10,652 bases of DNA from an uncultured Collinsella sp. (GCA_902494295.1 CABUSL010000071.1:1-10652), one strand, 5' to 3'. Counted from the stretch's first letter, positions 1-7,132 are shown. Made by a program: numbers and translations. The notes: a model not told the origin generated them from the sequence alone.

Positions 1-207
1 ACCTGCCTGGATAGCTGTGGCTACGCCTTCGACCCTCAGCATCCCGAGAAGTTCGATGCCGTACTCAACGAGACCGATATGGTGCTGCTCGACATTAAAC
101 ACGCCGATCCCCTCGAGCAGGGCAAACGCAGAGTCCTCGGGACGAGCGTCCACACCCTCGAGCGTCATCTCAGCCATTCCCGCTACCTTGCCTCTCATTG
201 GTTTTAG
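1..207 (+). pseudogene. Truncated PflA-like radical-SAM activase (5' end outside window)
   Basis: Frame 1 is open from the window edge to a TAG at 205-207. Its first part, TCLDSCGYAF...KFDAVL followed by TDMVLLDIKHADP (residues 26-38), matches the central part of pyruvate formate-lyase activating enzymes, where a TxxDTxG strand and a later LLDIKH strand are conserved. That family uses a [4Fe-4S] cluster and SAM to put the glycyl radical on PFL. A complete activase continues for roughly 100 residues after LDIKH. Here only about 31 follow, with a loosely recognisable stretch (VLGTSVHTLE, SRYLA) before the stop. The next 150 bases are AT-rich and do not encode the missing part in any frame. I read this as a truncated or decayed gene; a rearrangement or assembly junction near 108-120 is also possible. 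The radical-SAM CxxxCxxC motif would lie upstream of the window and cannot be checked. A minus-strand frame through the same bases is open too, but it only mirrors the activase part. Confidence 0.55.
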
Positions 208-297
208 TTACATAAATACCAGAGTCATTCTAGCCCATATGCATAATGGCAAAACGGTTTAGCGGTCAATTGTGTTGTTCTATTTGGCTCCACGCAA

Positions 298-327
298 GAG
301 CGGCGGGAAGGTTGTCACAACCCGCTC
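298..327. terminator. Hairpin between the convergent activase fragment and degV
   Basis: GAGCGG (298-303) pairs with CCGCTC (322-327), and inside it GGTTGT and ACAACC (310-322) form a perfect small hairpin. It lies 37 bases past the degV stop and 90 bases past the activase stop, a natural place for a shared terminator. No run of T follows on either strand, so this is a structural call and not a canonical intrinsic terminator. Confidence 0.3.
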
Positions 328-363
328 GCCGCCGAAGCAATAGAAATCGATAGACGCCAGGCC

Positions 364-1218
364 CTACGCCTTAAGCGTAAGCACCGCGCCGAAGGCGGTC
401 GGGCCGCAATGGCTCGAGATGACGCCGCCGACCTGAGTCCAGGTAACGTCCTTAAAGCCCAGGTCGTGCGCATAGATTTCCATGTCGTCGCGCAGCTCCT
501 CGGAAAGGCCTACCGAATACGCCAGGCCAATGTGCGAGTAGTCAATCTCGCCCTTGGCAACCATGTGGTCAATAAAGGCACGGGCGCACTTGAGCATAGA
601 GCCGCGGAACTTCTTGGTCGCCACAAACTTACCGCCCGTTACCTCAATGCAGGGCTTAATCTTGAGCAGGTGGGCACCAAGGAACGCGACGTTGGACAGA
701 CGACCGCCCGCCTTAAGGAAGGCAAGGTCGGTAGGAACAAAGCCCAGCAGCACGCGGTCCATGACGGAGTTCGTAAATGCAAAGATCTCGTCGACGGTGG
801 CATCGGGGTGAGCCTCGATGTATTTGGCGGTCTCGACGACAACGAGCGACTGACCTACCGAGACAAAGCGCGTATCCATGGAGAATACGTAGTCGCGGCC
901 CTTAGCCGCAATCTTGGAGGACTGATGCGAGCAAGTCGTGACTTCGGAGTACGCAAGATGCAGAATGGTCGCATCGGGCTGCTCGGCATGGATACGGTCA
1001 TACACGTGAGCAAAATCCGCAGGCGCGCAGCCACTGGTCTTGGGCATTACGCCAAACTCGTTACAGCGCGAATAAATCTCGAGCGGATCGATTGAACCAT
1101 CCTCAACGGTCTCGTCAGCAATCGTGACATGCATGGGCACGCGCACGATGCCGTAGCGCTCGCAGAGCTCCGGCGTCACATCCGAACCAGACTCAACTAC
1201 GATTACGTACTTGCCCAT
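364..1218 (-). CDS. DegV family protein (fatty-acid binding)
   Basis: A cytosolic 284-residue protein of the DegV family, which binds a fatty acid between two alpha/beta domains. In Firmicutes, family members (FakB) present fatty acid to the kinase FakA. Visible family blocks are the N-terminal strand YVIVVESGSDVTPE (4-17), TSGCAPADF (61-69, usual site of the carboxylate-binding serine), LAFLKAGGRLS (166-176), KIKPCIEVTGGKF (186-198) and ISSHCGPTAFGAV (267-279). The length fits the family. I chose the start at 1218 because the family begins with this strand and a GTGAT element sits four bases ahead. In-frame upstream starts at 1242 or 1329 would add a non-conserved, Arg/Cys-rich tail. Oddities: the usual SSxLSGTYQS block is degenerate (SEVTTCSHQS, 91-100) and the usual GPGA is GPTA. 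The lipid ligand is unknown and no FakA-like kinase is in the window. It has its own upstream region, so it is probably monocistronic. Confidence 0.9.
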   Translation of the reverse strand: MGKYVIVVESGSDVTPELCERYGIVRVPMHVTIADETVEDGSIDPLEIYSRCNEFGVMPKTSGCAPADFAHVYDRIHAEQPDATILHLAYSEVTTCSHQSSKIAAKGRDYVFSMDTRFVSVGQSLVVVETAKYIEAHPDATVDEIFAFTNSVMDRVLLGFVPTDLAFLKAGGRLSNVAFLGAHLLKIKPCIEVTGGKFVATKKFRGSMLKCARAFIDHMVAKGEIDYSHIGLAYSVGLSEELRDDMEIYAHDLGFKDVTWTQVGGVISSHCGPTAFGAVLTLKA

Positions 1219-1265
1219 TATTATCACGACCCATCTCGACATTGGCTTTTCAATACATGGCACGC

Positions 1266-1292
1266 GCCGCCGCACTGTTGCACAACGGCGGC
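1266..1292 (-). other. GC hairpin in degV leader
   Basis: GCCGCCG (1266-1272) pairs with CGGCGGC (1286-1292), a 7-bp GC-only stem with a 13-base loop. In the minus-strand RNA it lies about 50 bases before the degV start codon. The loop contains a second small palindrome (GTTGTGCAAC read on the minus strand). It may be a leader structure; no ligand or regulator can be assigned. Confidence 0.3.
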
Positions 1293-1303
1293 AGAGCGCC
1301 AAA

Positions 1304-1342
1304 GAGACGCCGCCCCTTGCACACAACAAAGGACAGCGTCTC
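1304..1342 (-). terminator. Possible hairpin terminator or leader structure between scrB and degV
   Basis: GAGACGC (1304-1310) pairs with GCGTCTC (1336-1342). An inner CCTT/AAGG pairing can stack in the loop. Read on the minus strand it is followed by a short TTT. It could end readthrough from the sucrose genes or act in the degV leader. The T-run is too short for a confident terminator. Confidence 0.3.
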
Positions 1343-1368
1343 CCTGGAAAACTCCGTGCTAACCTGAG

Positions 1369-1397
1369 ATTCTACACGGTTTATTACTAAGTGTTAC
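1369..1397 (-). promoter_or_regulatory. Candidate degV promoter
   Basis: On the minus strand a -35-like GTAACA (complement of 1392-1397, four of six) and a -10 TAGAAT (complement of 1369-1374, five of six) are separated by 17 bases. They lie 150 bases upstream of the chosen degV start, placing both leader hairpins in the transcript. Assigned by consensus matching only. Between 1398 and the scrB stop at 1495 I see only short hairpins (for example AGTTG/CAACT at 1434-1450) and no gene. Confidence 0.35.
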
Positions 1398-1494
1398 TTA
1401 CTCCGCAAACGGTCGCTATACGCGATAAACGGTAGTTGGCCGCGGCAACTGCGATTCATTTCGCCCAGCAAGTCCAATCGTGCCCCATGCACGG

Positions 1495-2943
1495 TTAATG
1501 CACGAGGCGGTAGAAATTCATCGATGCCGCACCCTCGGCATGCAACCCCATCGCCGAAACCGCCGGCGAATAGGTACGGCTCGTAAGTGCCGCCTCGCCG
1601 CCATTTGCAAAAATCTCGACCATCGTAGTGTCCGAAAGCACACGCAGGTCGCGAAGCTCGCTGAGCTCGATCGACCTCTGGTCGCGCCCATAGCCTTCGT
1701 CACCCATGTCGAGGGTAAGCATCCCGTCTGCATAGCGCACAAAGACACCCTTGCGGATTTCGAGCTCGACCATCTTGGCGCCCTCACAGGAAACCACAAG
1801 ATCAAACAGGCGGCCCGGCTCCTCAACGGTTTCACCGCCTGTCGCGCGAACGCAGCCGCCGCGCATCCTCTCAATCTCGTGCGCCGGCTGCTGGCAGAGC
1901 TTACCATCGCGTATGCTCAGCTCTCGCGGCACCGTCAACGCGCACTGCCACCCGCACGCCACCGTCGGGTTTTCTGCCGTCGCGTCGGGGCAACCCGACC
2001 ATCCGATCATCAAACGCCGACCTGCAGCATCCTCAAAGGACTGCGGAGCATAGAAATCAAAACCGGCATCGACCATCGGGGGCATGCCCTGCCTGACGAT
2101 TTTAAAGCTCGGCACCCCCCAATCGGCCTCGATGGGGAACCACACGCACTGATGGGGATTGCGGTAACGCCAACCATCGGCAGGCACACCCTGCGGACAG
2201 CAAACGAGAATAAGCTCACCATCGAGCTCAAACAGATCGGGGCACTCCCACATAAAGCCAAACTTCTCGCCCAGCTCAATACGCGTCGCATAGTTCCAGT
2301 CCTCTAGATCGCGCGAGGTATAGACAAGCACGCAACCGCGATCGTCTTTCGTACGAGCGCCCAGAACCATGTAGTAGATACCGTCGTGTTCAAGGATCTT
2401 GGGGTCGCGCACATGCGTACCGATATCGTCGGGGTAATCGACTGGTCCAACAGCCATGCGCTTCTCGCCCAATTCGTCGGGATTCTCGGCAACCATATGA
2501 ATCTGGTTTTGCTCACGGCCCGTCAACACGTAGTCGTAATCATCGCGGTCGAAATGCTTGACGTTGCCGGTATAGAAGTAGTGAATCTTGCCATCACGTA
2601 CAAAGGCAGAACCAGAATACGCTCCGCTCGAATCCAAATCGGAATCGGGAAACAGCACGGGGCCGTGATTTTCGTACGTCACAAAATCCTTTGTCGTCAG
2701 ATGGTTCCACAGCACTGGACCGCCATGCGCAGCATCGAACGGATCGTATTGATGATAGATGTGATACGTATCACCAATCTGAACCAAACCGTTGGGGTCG
2801 TTGAGCCAGCCAAGCTCAGGCTCCACATGGAACAGGAGCCTATCGGGGTCGGACGCGATGCGACCCGCCGTCTCATCCTGTCCGGCACGCCACTGATCAT
2901 AGTCCGCGCGTGTCACCTTATTTTTTTGATTAAACATCGCCAT
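1495..2943 (-). CDS. scrB: GH32 sucrose-6-phosphate hydrolase (ScrB type)
   Basis: A 482-residue GH32 beta-fructofuranosidase without signal peptide, so cytosolic. It should split sucrose-6-phosphate delivered by the PTS into glucose-6-phosphate and fructose. The three GH32 catalytic blocks are intact: WLNDPNG (46-52, nucleophile Asp49), RDP (179-181, transition-state stabiliser Asp180) and ECP (233-235, acid/base Glu233). The N-terminal five-bladed propeller is followed by the beta-sandwich module, whose end shows the usual VEIFANGGEAALTSR pattern. The length matches ScrB proteins. Start: ATG at 2943, seven bases after a GAG of a weak ribosome binding site; ATG at 2937 is nearly as good. It is last in the sucrose gene set, 95 bases after the permease gene, with a strong hairpin in between. 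The phosphorylated substrate is inferred from the adjoining PTS gene; free sucrose or short fructans remain possible. Confidence 0.92.
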   Translation of the reverse strand: MAMFNQKNKVTRADYDQWRAGQDETAGRIASDPDRLLFHVEPELGWLNDPNGLVQIGDTYHIYHQYDPFDAAHGGPVLWNHLTTKDFVTYENHGPVLFPDSDLDSSGAYSGSAFVRDGKIHYFYTGNVKHFDRDDYDYVLTGREQNQIHMVAENPDELGEKRMAVGPVDYPDDIGTHVRDPKILEHDGIYYMVLGARTKDDRGCVLVYTSRDLEDWNYATRIELGEKFGFMWECPDLFELDGELILVCCPQGVPADGWRYRNPHQCVWFPIEADWGVPSFKIVRQGMPPMVDAGFDFYAPQSFEDAAGRRLMIGWSGCPDATAENPTVACGWQCALTVPRELSIRDGKLCQQPAHEIERMRGGCVRATGGETVEEPGRLFDLVVSCEGAKMVELEIRKGVFVRYADGMLTLDMGDEGYGRDQRSIELSELRDLRVLSDTTMVEIFANGGEAALTSRTYSPAVSAMGLHAEGAASMNFYRLVH

Positions 2944-2961
2944 TGACTTTCTCGTCTATAG

Positions 2962-2999
2962 GGAAGGACGCTCGACTCGCACGAGCCGAGCGCCCTTCC
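2962..2999 (-). other. 18-bp intercistronic hairpin between EIIBC and scrB
   Basis: Arms 2962-2979 and 2982-2999 are complementary at 16 of 18 positions. Both exceptions are G-U wobbles in the minus-strand RNA but A-C mismatches in the plus-strand RNA, so the fold is continuous only in the operon transcript. No T-run follows. It is better read as an mRNA-stabilising, processing or attenuation element than as a full terminator. It ends about 18 bases before the scrB start codon. Confidence 0.6.
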
Positions 3000-3038
3000 T
3001 CAAATGGACTTATCCGCACATTACGCTGAACGGCTCAA

Positions 3039-4490
3039 CTAGAAGCTGACATCGAAGCCAGCACCAGCGCCCTCTTCATCGGTGGTCGGAACGCCCTTTG
3101 CCTTGTTGTAGGCAAAGATCAAGACGATCGGCACGATAAAGGCGATAAGATTACCAGCCACATACCACACGAGAGTCTCGGGCGTAACGATGAGCAGGCC
3201 AAGCACACCGGTCAGACCCTGACCGATAGCGCGCACCTCAAAGAGCTTGACGAAGGCACCGCCGCAGCCTGCACCGATGCATGCGCAGATGAACGGAATG
3301 ATCGAATAGCGCATGTTTGCAGCAAAGATAGCGGGCTCGGAGATTCCGACCAGCGTCGGGATAAAGGACGACATGCAGATGTTGCGCTCTTTGGAGTGCT
3401 TCTTGTGAATGAGGTACATACCGATGGCGCCGCCGCCCTGGGCGATGATGGAAACCGACCAGATGGCCTGGATGTAGTTGAAGCCAGTCGTGGCAACAAG
3501 GTTTGCCTCGATACCCTGGATGAACTGATGCGTACCGGTAACGACGAGCGGCTGCAGGAACGCGGCGAAGACAAAGGCACCAAAGACGCCCATCCTGTTG
3601 TACAGGATATCGATTACGCCGGCGAGGACGTCACCGATCAGGTTACCGAGCGGGCCGAACACGGTGAACAGGGCGACGTTAGCAAGAATCAGGGTAACGG
3701 TCGGGACAAAGACGAACGAAACGACCTCGGGGATGTACTTCTGGGCAATCTTTTCGACCTTGGCCATAAACCAGGCGGTCAGAATTGCAGGGAACACGCC
3801 GCCCTGGAAAGCAACCATGGGAATGGAGAGCGGACCAAAGTTCCAGTACTCAGCACCCGTCGGGTCCATAACGAACGTGTTGCGGTTCATAAGGCTCGGG
3901 TGAACCATGACGATACCGACGAGGATGCCCAGGATCGGGTTACCGCCAAAACGCTTGACTGCGCTGTACATAACCAGGACAGGCAGGTAGTCGAACGTGG
4001 TGGCGATAATGGCAAAGAAGCTTGCGAGGTTCTTGAGGAACTCGCTGTGATCGGCGAGGCTGCCCTCCATGCCAAAGAGGCCGTTGGCAACGATCAGCGA
4101 CTTAAGGCCGATGATGATTGCAGCGCCGACGAAGGCGGGAATGATGGGGATAAAGATGTCCGAGAATACCTTGAGGACCGAGAAGAACTTGCCCTTCTTG
4201 TCCGCCTCGGCGCCCTTGACCTCGGAAGCGCTGATCTCCTTAACGCCCGTCAGAGCCATAAACTCATCGTAAACCTTGTTGACGGTACCGGTACCGAAGA
4301 TGATCATGAGCTGGCCGCTGTTGTACAGCACGCCCTTGACGCCATCGATGTTCTCGAGCTCGGCCTTGTTGTATTTGCTCGTATCCTTGAGCACCAGACG
4401 CAGACGGGTCACGCAATGCGTGGCGCCCTCGATGTTCTCCAGTCCGCCGACGTTGTCGACGACTTGCTGGGACACTGCCTTGTAGTCCAT
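3039..4490 (-). CDS. Sucrose-type PTS transporter subunit EIIBC
   Basis: A membrane permease of the glucose/sucrose/beta-glucoside PTS superfamily that imports and phosphorylates its sugar. The EIIB domain (about 1-85) has the phosphocysteine block HCVTRLRLVLKD with Cys26. A charged linker (ASEVKGAEADKKGK) leads to a hydrophobic EIIC domain of many membrane segments, with QPLVVTGTHQFIQGIEANL, IWSVSIIAQGGGAIGMYL and the signature GISEPAIF (382-389) in the positions these take in ScrA. The protein ends shortly after the last membrane segment (NKAKGVPTTDEE), so there is no fused EIIA domain; phosphate must come from an EIIA-Glc-type protein encoded elsewhere. I chose ATG at 4490 (483 residues) because GGAGAGG lies just ahead and family proteins begin MDYK; ATG at 4502 would add four residues. 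It lies between two GH32 genes, which points to sucrose or a related beta-fructoside. Trehalose and beta-glucosides are less likely. Confidence 0.9.
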   Translation of the reverse strand: MDYKAVSQQVVDNVGGLENIEGATHCVTRLRLVLKDTSKYNKAELENIDGVKGVLYNSGQLMIIFGTGTVNKVYDEFMALTGVKEISASEVKGAEADKKGKFFSVLKVFSDIFIPIIPAFVGAAIIIGLKSLIVANGLFGMEGSLADHSEFLKNLASFFAIIATTFDYLPVLVMYSAVKRFGGNPILGILVGIVMVHPSLMNRNTFVMDPTGAEYWNFGPLSIPMVAFQGGVFPAILTAWFMAKVEKIAQKYIPEVVSFVFVPTVTLILANVALFTVFGPLGNLIGDVLAGVIDILYNRMGVFGAFVFAAFLQPLVVTGTHQFIQGIEANLVATTGFNYIQAIWSVSIIAQGGGAIGMYLIHKKHSKERNICMSSFIPTLVGISEPAIFAANMRYSIIPFICACIGAGCGGAFVKLFEVRAIGQGLTGVLGLLIVTPETLVWYVAGNLIAFIVPIVLIFAYNKAKGVPTTDEEGAGAGFDVSF

Positions 4491-4535
4491 GTTCCTCTCC
4501 ATTCCTTTTCTAAATCATAAAACGGTTCGTTGCCG

Positions 4536-5918
4536 CTACAGAGACGCGATCGTTGCGTTTGCGCACTTGAGCGCACCGTCGGTGACGGTAAGCGCCACAC
4601 CCTGGCCCTGCTTGTTGCAGAAGCGAGCGTTGAGCGCAACATCATCGACAAAGATGGTCGCGATGTCGTCGTCGACGACCAGACGCACATGGTGAGTGCC
4701 CTCGCCCTTAAAGAACAACGGACGCTCGAGGCCCATGTTGTTGACCTGGAACCACGGGTACTGGGGAGCCGGCGTGAACTCGAGCTTGCCCTCGCGCAGG
4801 TTGGCGCGGAACTCATAGGCAAGACCAGTCTCGGCGTCCTCGGCGAACTTGACCGAGAAGCCGGCAGCGTTACCGCCGAGCTCAATGTCGGCATCGAGCA
4901 AGTAGGTGGAGCCGGCATCCGCGGCGAGCACCTGCTCGACCTTGCCCGACTCGCAGGAAAGCTCAAAGGTCTCGACTGCCTTAGCCTCGCCAAAGGCGCC
5001 AAGCATGCTGTCGGGGAGCTTGGTGCCGAGCGTTCCGTCGGCACGCTGAATGATCTCGAGGGGCATAAAAGTGCCACCCCACAGGTAAGAGCTGGGGTCG
5101 CCGCCCTCGTCGCGCGTCGGGACCCAACCAAAGAGAACGCGGCGCTCGCCATCGAATGCGGTGCGAGCGGCGTAGTACGCGCGGCCGTCGAAGGAGTCGT
5201 CAGCGGGGGTAATCCAAGGACCGTTGATGGACTTGGACATGCGGTAACGGGTCTTGTTGCCGTCGCTGTACTCGGAAAAGACGAGGTACCACCAGTCGCC
5301 CATCTTAAAGAGATCAGGCATCTCAAACATGGTGTACAGGCCCGGGTTCCACCAGTCGCCCTGGAACTCCCAGTTGGTCAGATCCTTGGAGGTGAACTTG
5401 ACCAGGCGGCCGGTCATCAGACGCTTGTCCTCGCCCACACGCGTGCCGAGGATGAGCATGTACTCTTCGTTCTCCTCATCCCAAAGCACAAAGGGATCGC
5501 GCCAGTTGCGGTCATCGTAACCCTCCTGGGGCGGAAGCAGCGTCTCGGCGATGTTCTTCTCCCACTTGACGGCGTCGTCGCTCGTCGCGTGAAGAAGAAC
5601 CTGCTTCATCAAACGTGCGCGGACCTTATCGCGATTGCAACCAGTGTAGAGCGCATGGTACTTGTCGCCCACCTTAAACACCGTGCCGGCATAAATGTAC
5701 TGGTCGACTTCCTCGTCGCCGCCGCGCTCAAGGCTCTCGCCAAAGTCCTTGTAGTTGACGAAATCCTTGGTCGTAGCGAGTGCCCAGCCAAACGGCTCTC
5801 CGAAAGGTTCGGGGTTACGCGTGTCACGCTGATGATAGAGATAGAACGTGCCGTCCTCGCCGTACGGCATGATGTCGCCTACCCAAATTCCCTCAGGCTG
5901 GTAATACACCTTGTGCAT
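4536..5918 (-). CDS. Atypical GH32 glycoside hydrolase (VGDIMP type)
   Basis: A 460-residue cytosolic GH32-like hydrolase with no signal peptide. The canonical WLNDPNG block is replaced by IWVGDIMPYGEDGTFYLYHQ, making Asp15 the likely nucleophile. NWRDPF (138-143) supplies the RDP block, and FEMPDLF (198-204, Glu199) takes the place of ECP. The C-terminal beta-sandwich (about 310-460) ends with the GH32C-like pattern VVDDDIATIFVDDVALNARF. It shares little with the ScrB two genes away beyond the three blocks and fold. Start: ATG at 5918 with AAGGAAG six bases ahead; a GTG at 5936 would place that ribosome site inside the gene. It is first in the operator-controlled transcript, 45 bases before the permease, so it should act on the same imported sugar or a relative such as a short fructo-oligosaccharide. 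Exact substrate and product are unknown; a clan GH-J enzyme of another subfamily is the alternative. Confidence 0.82.
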   Translation of the reverse strand: MHKVYYQPEGIWVGDIMPYGEDGTFYLYHQRDTRNPEPFGEPFGWALATTKDFVNYKDFGESLERGGDEEVDQYIYAGTVFKVGDKYHALYTGCNRDKVRARLMKQVLLHATSDDAVKWEKNIAETLLPPQEGYDDRNWRDPFVLWDEENEEYMLILGTRVGEDKRLMTGRLVKFTSKDLTNWEFQGDWWNPGLYTMFEMPDLFKMGDWWYLVFSEYSDGNKTRYRMSKSINGPWITPADDSFDGRAYYAARTAFDGERRVLFGWVPTRDEGGDPSSYLWGGTFMPLEIIQRADGTLGTKLPDSMLGAFGEAKAVETFELSCESGKVEQVLAADAGSTYLLDADIELGGNAAGFSVKFAEDAETGLAYEFRANLREGKLEFTPAPQYPWFQVNNMGLERPLFFKGEGTHHVRLVVDDDIATIFVDDVALNARFCNKQGQGVALTVTDGALKCANATIASL

Positions 5919-5960
5919 CCGAGACTTCCTTTCCACGACATACTAACTCGGTACAATGGC

Positions 5961-5989
5961 AAGATATGTCAATCGTTTTCATATGTCAA
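5961..5989 (-). promoter_or_regulatory. Promoter of the GH32-EIIBC-scrB transcript
   Basis: On the minus strand TTGACA (complement of 5984-5989, perfect -35) and TATCTT (complement of 5961-5966, four of six) are separated by exactly 17 bases, 43 bases ahead of the GH32 start. The -35 lies inside operator B, and operator A fills the spacer, so a bound repressor would block RNA polymerase directly. Confidence 0.6.
5967..5982. promoter_or_regulatory. LacI-family operator A
   Basis: TGTCAATCGTTTTCAT is an imperfect palindrome around a central CG, the form typical of LacI-family sites. It sits between the -35 and -10. Its dyad is 17 bases from that of operator B. Confidence 0.6.
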
Positions 5990-6000
5990 ACGTTTTCACA
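5984..6000. promoter_or_regulatory. LacI-family operator B
   Basis: TGTCAAACGTTTTCACA, palindromic around the central CG at 5991-5992, overlaps the -35 hexamer. Its TGTCAAAC half is identical to that of the site upstream of the regulator gene. Confidence 0.65.
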
Positions 6001-6029
6001 CCAATACGTCTTTTCGCAGTTCCAGTCGT

Positions 6030-6045
6030 CGGCAAACGGTTGACA
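6030..6045. promoter_or_regulatory. Weaker LacI-family operator C
   Basis: CGGCAAACGGTTGACA has the central CG at 6037-6038 and one good half (TGTCAACC on the minus strand); the other half is degenerate. Its dyad is 46 bases upstream of that of operator B. It could be an auxiliary site; confidence is limited by the poor second half. Confidence 0.4.
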
Positions 6046-6101
6046 TATGCCGGTGAACGGTCATCAGAGGCGTTTGAGGAATTCTTTTGGCACGGGATGA
6101 A

Positions 6102-7112
6102 CTACGCGGTTTTGCCCTCAATGAGTTCAACGGGGAGCTTGATATTCGATTCGGGATTATCGCCGTTAATAAGAGCGATGATGGATTGCGCCGCGAGCTC
6201 TCCGATGCGATCGATATCTTGACGTACGGTTGTTAAGTCAGGCATAAACGTCATAGTTCGGCGGGCACCATCCGCGCCCACGACCTTAATATCGTCTGGA
6301 GCGCTCAAGCCGCGCTGCTTCATCACGTTGAGACAGATGGCCGCCATCGTATCGTCTCCCGCAAAGATGCCGTCAATATCGGGGTTCTCATCGAGGATCT
6401 TCGCAACGACCGCGCCCTTTTCGTCGTCGGGCTTAACGAACTCAACCTCACGGACAAGCGCGGACAAACCGGCCTGCTCAACAACATCGAGGTAGGCATC
6501 GGTACGCTTATTGGCAGGCATGCGCATGCGGCTATTGCTGCGCAGGCACAGGATACGCCTGCAGCCGTCATCAATCAGACGGCGCGTGGCGAGCTCGCCG
6601 ATGCCATAGCTGTCACTTGCAATCTGGACAGAGCCCTCGCCGAGATCGCAGTCGATGCCAACCAGGCTCAAGCCCATCTCGGCATATGCCTCGGCACCGA
6701 TATTGAGGGAGTTGACGATGACACCGTCGACCATATTGCGGCGGAGCATGTCAATATAGGAACGCTCAAGATCGGGTCGATTGGCGCTGTTGCACAGCAA
6801 CATCTTAAAGCCGTTTTCCGCTAACGTGCGCTCGACCGCCTGCACAACCTGAGCATGGAACGGGCTGCTCACAAAGGGAACGATCATACCGATAAGATTC
6901 AGGCGACCGTTGAGCATGGCACGGGCGATATCGTTGGGCGTATAGTTGATGCGCTCCATCGCGGCATGGACCTTATCGCGGGTCTCTTGGCTAATATAGC
7001 CGCGATTATTAAGCACGCGAGATACCGTAGTAGGCGAAACCCCCGCCACCGCTGCAACTTCCTTGATGCCAGGCTTAGCAGAATCCTTAGAACGAGCGCC
7101 CTCGCGAGCCAT
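6102..7112 (-). CDS. LacI-family transcriptional regulator of the sucrose genes
   Basis: A 336-residue LacI/GalR-family repressor. The N-terminal helix-turn-helix is IKEVAAVAGVSPTTVSRVLNN (16-36), followed by the hinge helix PNDIARAMLNGR (59-70) and a two-lobed periplasmic-binding-like sensor domain (about 71-336) with MIVPFVSSPF, DGVIVNS, DGIFAGDDTMA and VVGADG. Length is normal. I start at ATG 7112, five bases after a GGGGGAGG ribosome site. An ATG at 7133 would begin inside operator D and leave that site within the gene. The gene lies immediately upstream of the sucrose genes on the same strand, with operators of one sequence type before both, so it probably represses itself and the catabolic genes until an inducer (sucrose-6-phosphate, fructose or similar) binds. 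No terminator is visible between it and the GH32 gene. Sugar identity of the effector is inferred. Confidence 0.9.
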   Translation of the reverse strand: MAREGARSKDSAKPGIKEVAAVAGVSPTTVSRVLNNRGYISQETRDKVHAAMERINYTPNDIARAMLNGRLNLIGMIVPFVSSPFHAQVVQAVERTLAENGFKMLLCNSANRPDLERSYIDMLRRNMVDGVIVNSLNIGAEAYAEMGLSLVGIDCDLGEGSVQIASDSYGIGELATRRLIDDGCRRILCLRSNSRMRMPANKRTDAYLDVVEQAGLSALVREVEFVKPDDEKGAVVAKILDENPDIDGIFAGDDTMAAICLNVMKQRGLSAPDDIKVVGADGARRTMTFMPDLTTVRQDIDRIGELAAQSIIALINGDNPESNIKLPVELIEGKTA

Positions 7113-7132
7113 AGCACCCTCCCCCATCAACA

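Noticed and set aside
1..197. Minus-strand open frame at the window start beginning MRGKVAGMAEM
   Set aside because: It has plausible codons but mirrors the plus-strand activase core; the plus strand gives a family match and this frame does not. It cannot be fully excluded for 109-197.
3396..4520. Plus-strand frame of 374 codons opposite the permease
   Set aside because: Highly charged, no motif, and antisense to an EIIBC with an intact Cys26 block and membrane segments.
5967..6000. Operators A and B as catabolite-control (CcpA cre) sites
   Set aside because: The sites resemble cre only at the level common to all LacI-family operators; a dedicated LacI-family gene is adjacent with a near-identical site before it, which is the simpler explanation.
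4530..6056. Long plus-strand frame (508 codons) opposite the atypical GH32 gene and its promoter
   Set aside because: It runs through the operators and opposite conserved GH32 blocks; no ribosome site or domain pattern supports it.
6051..6061. CGGTGAACGGT also present on the minus strand at 10089-10099, as a possible shared operator
   Set aside because: An 11-base match between two places in 10 kb is expected many times by chance, and the motif is not palindromic.
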